From the NCBI GenBank assembly GCA_004154925.1, contig QJNS01000028.1:62001-126000 (forward strand): a stretch of 64,000 nt of DNA, given 5' to 3'. Shown in pieces: positions 11,099 through 21,792 of the stretch (positions within the stretch are counted from its first letter, which is position 1; every line of letters starts with the position of its first letter). Below the pieces are notes generated by a model. It did not search any database and was not told where the DNA came from. It saw only the letters and a program-made list of their open reading frames with translations. A program made the position numbers and the translations under genes. The stretch is from Monosporascus cannonballus. Lineage: Eukaryota; Ascomycota; Sordariomycetes; Xylariales.

Positions 11099-12430
11099 AT
11101 GCTCGGAACTCTGGTAACACTAGGGGTCGTCGCGGCGATATGGTGCTCCGGGCCCGGTTCAGCACAGCACGGCAGCGACAACGAGGTCGAGGACATGGGC
11201 CCGGCTGCTTTCAGTAAGCAGTTTCTGGAATTATTTGTTCTCCCTTATTTCCTAGTTCGAGGGGAGAAATTTCCAAGTGGAGACATATAAGTGTCTATGG
11301 CTCCCGAACCGGTGTCTTGCACTTCCCGGTTATTCGCCAACTTAATCAGAAGGGATAGTTACTGACTTCAGATGCTGCAGTGTGGCCGCCGGACAGGGAG
11401 TGGCTATCGTACCACGACAACGTCGAGCCGTGCGGCACCTCGTCGGGGCCGACTAACCGGACGGACTTCCCGCTGAGTACTTCTTCCTACCTGTCTGGTG
11501 TGCGGGACGGGCGGATGAATACTAACCCGACATCGCAGCCGGCGGCCAGGTTGCCCTCGTCCAGCAGGACGAGTCGTTCGGTGTCCAGATAGCCATCTCT
11601 TACCAAGACGGTGCGTGGAAGCACCTCCCTAACTACTGGTAGGTTGGTCTTTAAGCCGAACGCGTCTAATAAGAGCCAGACCCCCAATCGAACGACGACT
11701 TCGAAGTTCTGGTCTCGGCTGATCGCATCACGGAGCTCGACCCCGGACACCAGTGCGTGAACATCGCCGACCCGCCGTCCGACGTAGGGGCAGGGAGCAA
11801 CGCGACCCTTCAGATCAGGTACACCTCGGAGTTCGATAAGGGTGTCAACGAAACCTACTATGCATGGTAAGGGACTGACCTATTCTCTTATTTCATACCC
11901 CTGCCAGGCCCGCAAGAGGGGGCAGGGGAGCGGGACTCTCGGACGGCATTTTCGGAGGTCCTCTCAGGGTGAAGAGTCTATAGGAATTGCCCGAGTCGAG
12001 GCGCTGACTTGCTTTTGCCCCCGACAACAGCGCCGACATCACCTACGTCAGAGCGCGCGACTTCACCTACCGAATCCCGTGCTTCAACGCGACGGAGGAA
12101 GAACCGGAACCATCGCCGGCGCCGTCCCCCCCGGCGCCCGCCGAAAACGAGGACACCGGCGGCGGTGGTGGTGGCCTCCCGGGCGGCGCCGTAGCGGGCA
12201 TAGCGATCGGCGCCGTGGCCGCCGTCTCGCTCGTCGCCGTTGTGCTGTTCTTCCTCTACCGCCGGGACCAGCGCGAGAAGCGGCTGGCGGAGCACCGGCT
12301 CTCGAACCGCAACGTCAAGTGGGACGGGGACGTCGCGGCGGCGTCGGCGTCGGCGTCGAGATCGCGGACCTCGGGCGGCACCGCTGACAGCGGCGTGAGC
12401 GTCCAGCTGCAGGACCTGGGTAGTAGGTAG
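11099..12430 (+). CDS. BIM1-like/X325 copper-binding surface protein with TM tail (291 aa)
   Basis: Five exons join in frame: 11099-11213, 11381-11476, 11539-11610, 11674-11866 and 12031-12430. A signal peptide (MLGTLVTLGVVAAIWCSGPGSAQ) ends just before His, so the mature chain can start with His, as in the copper-site His brace of LPMO-like X325/BIM1 proteins. Family blocks are MGPAAFMWPPDR, an N-glycosylated CGTSSGPTNRT, QVALVQQDESFGVQIAISY, PGHQCV and a C-terminal FNAT with conserved Cys. A Pro/Glu stalk, a Gly run and a TM helix (AVAGIAIGAVAAVSLVAVV) follow, with a basic RR.QREKR stop-transfer and a cytosolic Ala/Ser tail. Known members help copper uptake and are GPI- or membrane-anchored. 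Copper handling here is inferred from the family. Confidence 0.85.
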
Positions 12431-13105
12431 TGGCGGCCGTGGGTGAAGAGGGATAGGTAGTAGGAAATGCCGATCGGTTTGGTGACTCGACGCTCTCGAA
12501 GGGAGTAGGGAGAGGTTAAGTATGGGGAGCGTCTGAGATGCGTAGTTTGATGGATATCGCAGGGTGGACTTCGCAGCCTGTCCTGATAGAATGTGTATCG
12601 ATAAATCGAGCACTATGAGTTCAGGGGTGATGGCTTTACTGGTAGGCTTCGCCATCATGCTTTGTGCCAACTCTATGCCAGGCTGCTGAAAGATGGATAT
12701 TGTATAAGGAAATATCAGCTGGCGATCATACTTGATCATTACATAAGAAATAGCAAAGGTTGGAGTGTCCAGGTTTCGTCAGAAACGTTTCTGCTAAGTG
12801 ATGAAAAAGTTATGGCAGCGATGGTATAAACTTGGGCAGTCCCGAGTGGCTCGCTCATGGCCGGAGCCTCCATACCTATATATATATACATACACGCAGT
12901 GTACAAGCAAACAAGATACTGCGCACCTTATAGGCGAGGGTACATATACTATACATTTCTCAAAAAGCAACCGTGATCTAGGGAGCAAGCATTGCATACT
13001 CTAGTCTAAACAGGCCATCGTGGGGTTCCTTTCCGTACGCCGCCGCCAGAGCTCCGTACATATCCCGCCTTTGCGTAAACTCCATGGGCTCCACGCATGT
13101 TCGGC
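12431..13105. other. Convergent 3' intergenic region
   Basis: The shared 3' region of the copper protein and the IBtk-like gene. It contains a short TA/CA-rich tract near 12875-12900. I see no gene. Confidence 0.6.
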
Positions 13106-16100
13106 CTATTGCGACTTGCCACCTCTGTTCCCCCGCCTCCGGCCTCTTCCCCCGGCCGGCGCGTTGGCCGGGACGTTGGCTGAGCTTGCTTCCGCATTAT
13201 TACTACCGGCGCCGCCACCGCGGGTATTACTGCTTTTGGACTTGTTGCTTCGACCCCTACGCCCGCTTCCACCCTCTTTCTTCTCGCCGCGACCTTTCTC
13301 ACGGGCAACGCGCCTCGCCTCTTCTTCCTGCATGCGTCTGCTCTCCTGGTCCCACCACTCCTGGAACGCCTGTTCCTGTTGGATTTCTTGCAGGCTTCTC
13401 TTCGCTACCGCCTCTCGTACGGATTGTTGTTCGCGCTGCTGCTGTCCGATGATATCTGCTAAGCCTAGACCCATTTCCGGCTCAGGCTTCGGTGGACGCT
13501 TGATGTACGACTTCGAGTGCGGCACCAAAGGTTGGGAATCAGGGCGAGTGGGCTTATCGGGATTTGTTGCTGCCGTATTCGCCTTCTGGCCCGAGAATCT
13601 CGTGTCAGGAGACGCGGTACGGCGTGGGATGGATTTGCCAGCCGACGACTCGGCCGCAGCCAGAACCTTTGGGTTAGGCGGCTGGTCTTTTAGCCCAACG
13701 TCCGGGTTAAGCATGTCCTTTATCTGCGTTTTTGGCGCCGAAGCTGTTTGCTGCCAGGGCGATGCCTTCTTTTCACCGGCATTCGCCCAAGGCCGAGGCT
13801 GAGCTTTCGTATCCTGTTGTGCGACTAGTTCAGCCTGTTGCTGCAGGTACTTTTTCCTTTCTTTCTGCGACATCTTTTGCGGTGTTGGGCGAGCAGCCAT
13901 ATTCCTCTTCTCCGCAGCCAACCCAGCAGATAGAGCTGATTGGGCGGGCTTCGCCTCCGCCAATACTTCCCGGAGGTCTAATCGGTGGGTTGCTAGGGGT
14001 GAGGGACCCCAGGGGTTTCCGTCATCCTCGGCTTTTCTTTCAAGGGGTACATTAGGGGACTTAGATGGGGTGACGTATGAACGTGGTCGTGCAGCCGGGG
14101 AACCCGAAATGGTCATTTCCGGAGGCTCAATGGCTTTCCCTTTTGATTCCCGTCCGGGCTCCGCTAGTGCCCGAGGATCTAGCTCACTCTGGCGACCGGA
14201 TCTCATAGGAGTCGGGGAGGTCGACTCCTCTTCGTCCATATCGAAGATAAGATCACCATGTGATTCTTTAGGTCGGAGGACGGGAGTAAACGGCTCATTC
14301 CGGGCTGCCTTTGACTTGCGGTTACCCTTCTCAGGCGCGAGCGAGCCCGCAACGGAGTCGTCCAGACTGCCAAAACGGGACTTGAAAGACGATAGGAGTT
14401 TCTTCTCTTCATCTCTCTGCAACGTCTTATAAGCCATTTCTCTCAGACGCGTCTGCCTCTCTTCATCGATGTCCTCCACTAGCCTTGGGTGGCTATCATG
14501 GAGAAGTATTTCGGCTCGCCCGCTTCGCGCAAATGGACACCTGGCCAGCTGGTTTTGTCGCACAACTTGATCCAGCTCTGTGAGCAAGTCCCCGTCAAGG
14601 TCATCCAGAAGACTAGTATAAGAATTAGTATGCGCATTACGTGCTCTGCAGGTGCCGGTCCCACTAGACAGCTGGTTTTTGAAGGACCCCAAAACCAGCT
14701 CGTATTCTATGGGATGGCACGCACAGGCGGGTAGACAGAGTTTAACTATGGGCAGCGGCCTGCAGAGAGCTTTAGGTAGGAAGTTGTATGGAATACACCT
14801 ACTGGTTCTCGAGCATGGTCTCCATTTGGAGACAGATATACTCAAGCCCTTTATCCTTAAACTCAGAAACAGAGCAGGGACTGATGTGGTTCAAGAGAGC
14901 CGAGATATTTCGAGTAGATACTAATCGGATGAGTACTTGAACAACAAACGATCATGGTGAGGGTCTAACGTACCAAAGCGACCGATTATCTTCTGGCAGA
15001 TCTGTGATAATCGGTCCAGCATCAACTCGTTTGCGATGCTCATGACGTCCATAACGAGTTCGGAAAAATCGTCTATACTCTCCGCTACCACAGTATCGAA
15101 CAGCTCCTCCCCGACATCCGCGTACAAGTATCGAAGGACATAACGAAAAGATTCGGGGTTCATGTGTTTCAGGTCGATGCTGACGCGGTCAGATTCATGT
15201 AGAGCTGCACGGCGCGCCTCCAGCCACATGCCGCCTGAGCGGCCATTGAAAAGGCCCTGAAACCAAGGGCATCTTTGGCAAAACATAACGCTGTGGACGG
15301 GTGCTTGGTCTCCGTCTAACTCCAAGAGCGTATCACCATCTTCGAAGAAGCCGGGATCCTCAATCGCTTTCGCGAAGTCCTGGTGCAGTGAACGTGCTGG
15401 AGAAGTCTGTGTTCTGACGGCGGCTTCCAACTTAGGCATGATCAGCCTCGAAGCCACTCTCATCAGCTGTGTACGGATCGTTCGATATCGGTAGGCTAGC
15501 GGTGGCGACTGACGTGTGAAGACCCAGGCCGGTACGATACGGTCAAGATACATGTACACGACGACGTTTATCAACGTGATAAGGTCAACATTACCACTGA
15601 GTTCGACAACAGTGATGCCATCTTCCTCACTTATGGTGAAGACTTCTGGAAGGTCATAAGTTCCCGACTCACGCAGATGCCGTAGACCGGACCGAAGAAC
15701 AGGACTCCTAGCTGCCAAAACCCAGGAATGGACGGGTATCTCAATGTCCGGGTCAGAGGCCGAACGTATGACTGTGCCAAGAGTACCATGCTTGTACTTC
15801 CAATCCGCCAGATGTACGCGAAGATCTTCCTCGAGATCAGTACAGGTAAGAATCTCGTAGGCCAGGGCGTCTACGCGTCCCCTCAATAACTCGGGATTTA
15901 GAAACTTCCACGTGTCTTTGTTCTCTCGCGCCTTGTGATTCTGAGCCTTGAATCCCTGGAGCGATAGCAATGGTGCGATATCGCGCCATAACGTCGGGTC
16001 TTCGACTTCAATCTGCTCCCTGGTTACGTCGCAATCCTTGCGGATCGCGGCATATGCGCCGAACGTGGAACTCCTAACAGCCACGATATCGGTGATATAT

Positions 16101-18105
16101 GGAACACGTTGAAATTTGAAGTCTTTCCGTCTGTTGTCCACCAAGCCCGGGGTTTTCATATCCTTCATTTTTGTTCGCTCGATACGCCGCCACACAGCCC
16201 CAGACTGAGTGGATATCATAACGGAGCCATTGTCTCCAACGGCAACCGACTTGACGCCATCCTTCCGTGAGCTCCAGACGCATTGCGGTTGAGTGACAGC
16301 GTCCTTTATCTTGGCAGGGTTCGTGGTGGAGGTTGCTGGCTGATTACCGTCACTCTTGTGATTTAGTGTCATCGTGAAGAGATCGCCGCTTCCAGTCACT
16401 GCAGCAATAGTCTCTCCACCTGAAGTGATCTGGTGTATTTTCCTGCCATGAGGATCAATACGAGAGGGCCCGGGATGCCCCATAGACCGCTGAAGTGGCG
16501 AGTTGGTGAGGCCATCTTGGAACGGGAAGTTTACCCAGTTGTAGCCATAACTCGTGAGAACGCACACGCTGTGATTGTCGAGCAAGCAGGCCGTAGCTCT
16601 GTCGATCGCCGATACGGCAAGTATCGAGTGGCTTGAAAGTTGTGCCGCAGCGACTTTCCTGGGAACAGGCTGGACTTCAAGTGATCTCGAGTCCGCGTCC
16701 ATCAACCCCAGTTGTCCAACGTTTTTCCCCCAACAGAACAGGGATAATCCCGTGTGCGCCACGGAATGAATCGCAGATGCGGCAACGCCAAGAACGATGT
16801 CTTTCTTCAATGGCCCGAAAACCTGCCGAGGCGTGGTGCTTATAGGCTCCTCGTCTGGCTTTGAGGGAGCCGGTAAGGCAAAGCCAAGTTGTGAAAACAC
16901 ATTAGAACCCCAGGTCCAGAGCTCACCGTTGCTTGCCACAGCCATGGTATGGTTCTGCCCGAGAGCAATCTGGACGACTTTCCTGTCAACAAGACCTCCC
17001 TGGACTGGCGCGAAGGTGAAGCGGGTGTTTTCGTCACCGAGACCGAGACGACCACCGCGCCCCACGCCACACACGTAAAGATTCGACATTGGGTCGGTTG
17101 TCAGGATGGCGCTGTGAAGCTTGGAGAGGACAACATCCTGGATGATCAATGGTCGGTTTTGAATGAGGGTAGGAACTTCATCCATATCACGCGACATAGA
17201 GCCCTCTGCATCCCCGAGGCCTTTTTTCTTTGCAAGGTACTCATCGTAAAAGTGATGAACCAAGCGTTCAGGACGCTTCAAGTGGACGCGCTCGGGGTAT
17301 TGCCGATCATCTTCATCTCCCAGGCCAAGCGAGAAGTTGTTATTGCTTCCAAAAGTGAATATTTCCTCACCGAGGCCAGTATTTTTATTATGTTGTCTAC
17401 GAAGAAGTCAATAAAGAGTTTGAGACAGAAAGTGGAGGATGGCCGGACTGACCGAGTATCCTCGCGCCCCTCCTCCCCCTCCTCCTCCTCGTCGGACTCG
17501 TTATCCGAATTTGCGTTATCCTCGGAAACCTTGAGGGATCGGAGGGCAATTGTGGCATTATAAACATCGAATGGACTGTTGCCTTCATGATCCTTGGTCT
17601 TGATCAGCTGACCGATCCTGTTCACAGAACTTCCCAGCGATTCCGTCAAATCTCTGCGTTCTTTCCCAAGTAGCAATCGCGCGACTGAGATGTTTCCATT
17701 ATACAGAGCCCGATGTAACGCATTCCAGCCGCTCTCAGGATCTTGAATGTATATATCGATCGCAGGGTGGTCGAGGAGAGCTTGGACAAACGATAGCGCG
17801 GTTGGAGAGGTTGACGAGGCAGCTCGGAGTAGTAGAGTCAGACCAGCATGGTCACGACTGTTGACCTCGTTCTTTCCCAGGGTGTTTCCTGTATTCTTCG
17901 AGGTGGCTGTTCCTGCTGCCGGGCCAGAGACTTTGCGCGACTTCGGGACGTTGCGTGGCGAACTTCCGAAAGCAACCGGGCTGCCCACTCCTACTCCGGG
18001 CCCTGAGCCCTTGGGGGGTGGATGGGTATGACCGGCAGAAGCCAGCTGTCGACGGAATTTGTCGACGTCATTTTCCCAGTAGTATTTCCAGAGTAGGTGG
18101 CTCAT
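13106..18105 (-). CDS. IBtk-like ankyrin-RCC1-BTB-BTB protein, probable CUL3 adaptor (1566 aa)
   Basis: Four exons join in frame: 17453-18105, 14974-17396, 14803-14920 and 13106-14612. Ankyrin repeats lie near residues 80-150 (GLTLLLRAAS, GWNALHRALYNGN). RCC1 repeats start near 225 (FTFGSNNNFSLGLGD, YVCGVGRGGRLGLGD, WTWGSNVFSQLG, FCWGKNVGQLG). Two BTB/POZ domains follow near 767 (VHSWVLAARSPVLRSGL) and 912 (PVHSVMFCQRCPWFQGLF). A helical region (ENHLLDDLDGDLLTELD, NQLARCPFARSGRAE) leads into a long disordered tail ending in a Glu/Arg coiled coil (QEWWDQESRRMQEEEARR) and an RG-rich terminus. The domain order equals human IBtk and fungal BTB/ankyrin proteins, which recruit substrates to CUL3 ubiquitin ligases. 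The intron at 14613-14802 (190 nt) is long for this genome but keeps the frame. Confidence 0.9.
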
Positions 18106-20161
18106 GTGTATATAGGAGGCGTCGTCTAAAGCACTTCGAGCGCACCTCGCTGTGAGTCTCGGAGGATCACGGCGTATTTAAAGGTGCGGTTTCGGAAGCG
18201 CTTTGACTTGATAAGGTAATCCCTGGGGATAAAACTACTGTAACCAAACCAGACCCGAAGTGCGTATGCGATCTAGAGTATATGAAGATAAAGGTGGCGA
18301 GGACGGCGAGGGCGGAAGAAGGCCCAAAGAACAGCTCGCTCCGCTCAGAAGTCGCACGAAACTTGTTGTCGGTTATAAACGCGGACGTTCGTTCGGAAGT
18401 GAAAGGTCGGATGCTACGGCGTTTAAAGATCAATAGGGTAATGCGACTTTGACTAGGTATGGTAGATAGATAGGTCTTTGTAGTCTTTCGGTCACAGCGG
18501 TCCTTCAGTGGCGGCGGATATCGTGTGGGGACGTGTTCTCTCCTTAGACTGGCTCAGAGCAGCTATAAGGGGATATGAATGTCGGCAGAGAGGAGAAAAT
18601 ATTGACGCCAGCTATCTAGTATATATGGGGAAACATAGTATGCGAGTCATCAAGTTTAAATAGGTAGGTAGCCTCCGTATCGATAGGAGCGACGATTTAT
18701 CCAGGGCAGGCAATCTAGGGATTTAATTCTGTACAGCACCGGTAATCTGTGCGTTCAAAATCCCGAAGGACCCCGCGACTGTCCCAGGATCCGGGCCAGT
18801 CCGTCTCACATTCAAGCCAATCAGCGCTTCCGGTTTAGGAGCATGGCAGCTTCGCAGGGCACGCATCTCTGACATATGATAATAAATGAATCATACTTAC
18901 CAGGAAGTGACTGATGGGGGAAGCCGAAGGTCGGTATCTACATATATCCCATATAGGTGCATTTATGCCCCGCGTAGGACGATGTACAGGGTGCGATATA
19001 AGCCCCTCCATGAATGTCCGATGCCTTAACGTCAGACGTTCGGGCTAGTACATGGATTCGAGCATTGGCTCTTGCGCGCGTGTCTCTGTGAGCCCCTGAC
19101 TGCAGTAATTGCTGTGGATTATCCCCACGCCTCCCGCCTTCCGCCTGCCGGCTCCAAGCCCGCAAATCAGGTACGGATTGGATACGATGGCGGTGAGGCT
19201 CAAACTGATGGCGAATAGGAGTCCATGCCGAATCCAGCTCACCGCAGATCCATACGATGCAGTCTCTCTTCGGGTCTTGTGGTAAGGGCCCCCGGGCAGT
19301 CCGTGAATGGAAGTTGGTAATGATGGGATCTAGCTAAGGCAGATCCGGGCTGAGTGGCCTGTAGCAGCTGGACTCGGGGAACTTAATAAATTCGTGCAGT
19401 TTTGCAACTTGGCTGTTCTATCTTCGATGGTGAAGCTTACGATTATTCGGATTACTGCGAAGTAAGCTGTGCTGTTGTTATATACCGGGCACCTCTGATG
19501 GTTTTGGATGGCTTATCTATTCTTGTCAGAACCTACATCTCTCCCTACATAAGTCCCTACTCTGCCTAGATACGGCCTCAAGCTTCGGTTATAGTGACAA
19601 GCATGATAAGGGGGCCCAGCTAGGAAGCCGGGAATAAAACAAACGCTATTGCTCCGATAGCTTGGAAGAAGATATAAGATATATAGCTAAATCCTCCGGA
19701 ATCGTAGGGGGGTTGGAAATGTCCCGAGTCAAACGTCTAGTTAAACAAAATCACATCGGGTGGCTGACAACGCCAGAATTATTACGAATTCTCAGCAGAG
19801 TCGCAGTGTGCAATCGCAGGCCAGACGGGGGACAATTAGAATAGGTGCGCTGATTGGAGAAATCTGGCTGTGGAGAGCCCCAACCGATCTCCCGGCGTGT
19901 TTCGCGGGGTCCTTCCTGGGAAGTATCCTCAGGGCACGGGATACACGCGGGATTGGCACACGAGCTTAAATCCTTTAGCGCCGCCGCGATCGCAGGGTTC
20001 CAGGTAGTTAGTTGTATACTACTAGTATTACACAAAATTCCAAATCCGTTGTCATCTACAGCTATTGTCCTGTTGCGCATCCTGTAAAATCCCTTCGACG
20101 TCCCCCAATCGACATCTTTTCGCACTCACGAGTTTCCCGATAGAGACTGCGCCGCTTCATC
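18106..20161. other. Long divergent intergenic region
   Basis: About 2 kb separates the starts of the IBtk-like gene (minus) and the carrier gene (plus). Only short, unconvincing frames are present. Both promoters must be here. I see no repeat or RNA gene. Confidence 0.55.
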
Positions 20162-21792
20162 ATGTCGCAAGAGAAGCCTCTTCCATTCATATACCAGTTC
20201 GGCGCAGGTTTGCACCACCAGATTTGCCCACTATCCCCGTCATGATGGTTTGTGCGCGCTAACATGTTAAATCCTAGGCGCCATCGCCGGTGTCTCGGAG
20301 GCAAGTCGCGACACCACCTGATATAGCAATGGATATGGGATTACTGACTTGGACTTTGTCCGTATCTAGATCTTGGTTATGTGAGTATTGGCAGCGTGTC
20401 GCATCATACCTCGCGTGCCCCCTCCGGCTGACCATAATGAATTTAGGTATCCGCTTGACGTTGTCAAGACCCGAGTGTGAGCAGGCTCGCGAGACATCCC
20501 CCCCCGACGATTCATGGGCTTACCTAGCTACAAACGATTAGACAACTCCAGACAGGAAAAGGTGTTGGCGCAGACTCCTACAATGGCATGCTCGACTGCT
20601 TCCAAAAGATTGTTCGCAATGAGGGGTATGGGAGAACGAAATAGCCGTACAGCTGCGCTGGCTTCCGAAGCTAACATAATCGGCCCAGGTTCTCGCGGCT
20701 CTACAGGGGTATCTCCGCCCCTATCATGATGGAGGCTCCTAAGCGTGCTACCAAATTCGCGGCCAACGATGAATGGGGCAAGATATACCGGAAAGCCTTC
20801 GGAGCCGAGAAGATGACCCAATCCCTCTCCATCCTTACCGGTGCTTCTGCCGGAGCAACCGAGTCCTTTGTCGTCGTGCCTTTCGAGCTGGTCAAGATAA
20901 GACTGCAGGACAAGACGTCTGCCGGTAAATACAGTGGGCCCCTCGATGTTGTGAAGCATATTATCAAGAATGAAGGCGTACTGGCCATGTACAACGGCTT
21001 AGAAAGCACAATGTGGCGGCATGTTCTCTGGAATGCTGGATAGGTATGCGATCCCAGATCCTATGCTGGAGTAGTGCCGAGACTGACATGTGGCAGTACG
21101 TATAACCTAGCAGCTGGGTTCAAGCGCTGTGGAGTCGGCTTAAGAGCCTGGACAGTGATGTTGACATATCGAAGCTTCGGCTGTATCTTCCAGGTCCGTG
21201 GGCTTCTACCCAAGGCAGAGACCAAGAAGGCGCAGATCACAAATGACATTGTTGCCGGTACCGTCGGTGGCACAGTCGGCACCATTCTGAACACGTGAGC
21301 CAGCGCCTAGGTTATTAACCGCCCTTTGCTGTACTGACAAGCATATTCTAGCCCCATGGACGTTGTCAAGAGCCGTATCCAAAATAGCCCCAAGGTTGCT
21401 GGCCAGGTTCCGAAGTACAACTGGGCCTGGGGAGCCTGCGGAACCGTTATGAAGGAGGAAGGCTTTGGCGCTCTATACAAGGGCTTCCTCCCAAAAGTCC
21501 TCCGACTTGGGCCTGTGAGTACCTCCTTGACATCTTTCTGTTCGCTATGATTTCATGATTCCCGCGGACGAATTCCTTGGGATTTGCCATGTTGTATACT
21601 GCGAAGGCTGCCTCTGGTCCCGAATTCGGTGTCGCACAAAGTAATTGCTAACATGAACTGCCTCAGGGCGGCGGTATTCTCCTCGTGGTCTTTACAGGTG
21701 TTATGGTCAGTCTTCCCCCCTACTTCAATCCTTCAAGCATAGTACCCGACTAATGCTCGTTACAGGATTTCTTCCGTACTATGCGAGGTTAG
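20162..21792 (+). CDS. ODC2: Mitochondrial 2-oxodicarboxylate carrier (298 aa), with a splice-junction anomaly
   Basis: This is a mitochondrial carrier family member matching yeast Odc1/Odc2, which exchange 2-oxoadipate and 2-oxoglutarate across the inner membrane. Ten exons: 20162-20207, 20278-20300, 20370-20380, 20447-20476, 20542-20625, 20689-21042, 21175-21294, 21352-21514, 21667-21705 and 21766-21792. The three signature motifs are YPLDVVKTRV, VPFELVKIRLQ and TPMDVVKSRIQ. MMEAPKRATKFAANDEW and MDFFRTMRG are diagnostic for the subfamily. The intron after exon 2 starts GCAAGT (GC-AG type) and exon 3 is an 11-nt micro-exon. At the exon 6 end the expected split Tyr codon (TA|C, giving NAGYFGCIF) would need an intron beginning GGTATG. 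The canonical GT one base later leaves an in-frame TAG, so one extra G appears to break the frame. Confidence 0.85.

Noticed and set aside
11978..12739. Long open frame (253 codons) on the minus strand
   Set aside because: It is the antisense shadow of the last exon of the copper protein. Its Arg-rich content comes from the opposite strand's GC-rich codons.
13020..13802. 260-codon plus-strand frame
   Set aside because: It is antisense to the C-terminal exon of the IBtk-like gene, which has a clear family match.
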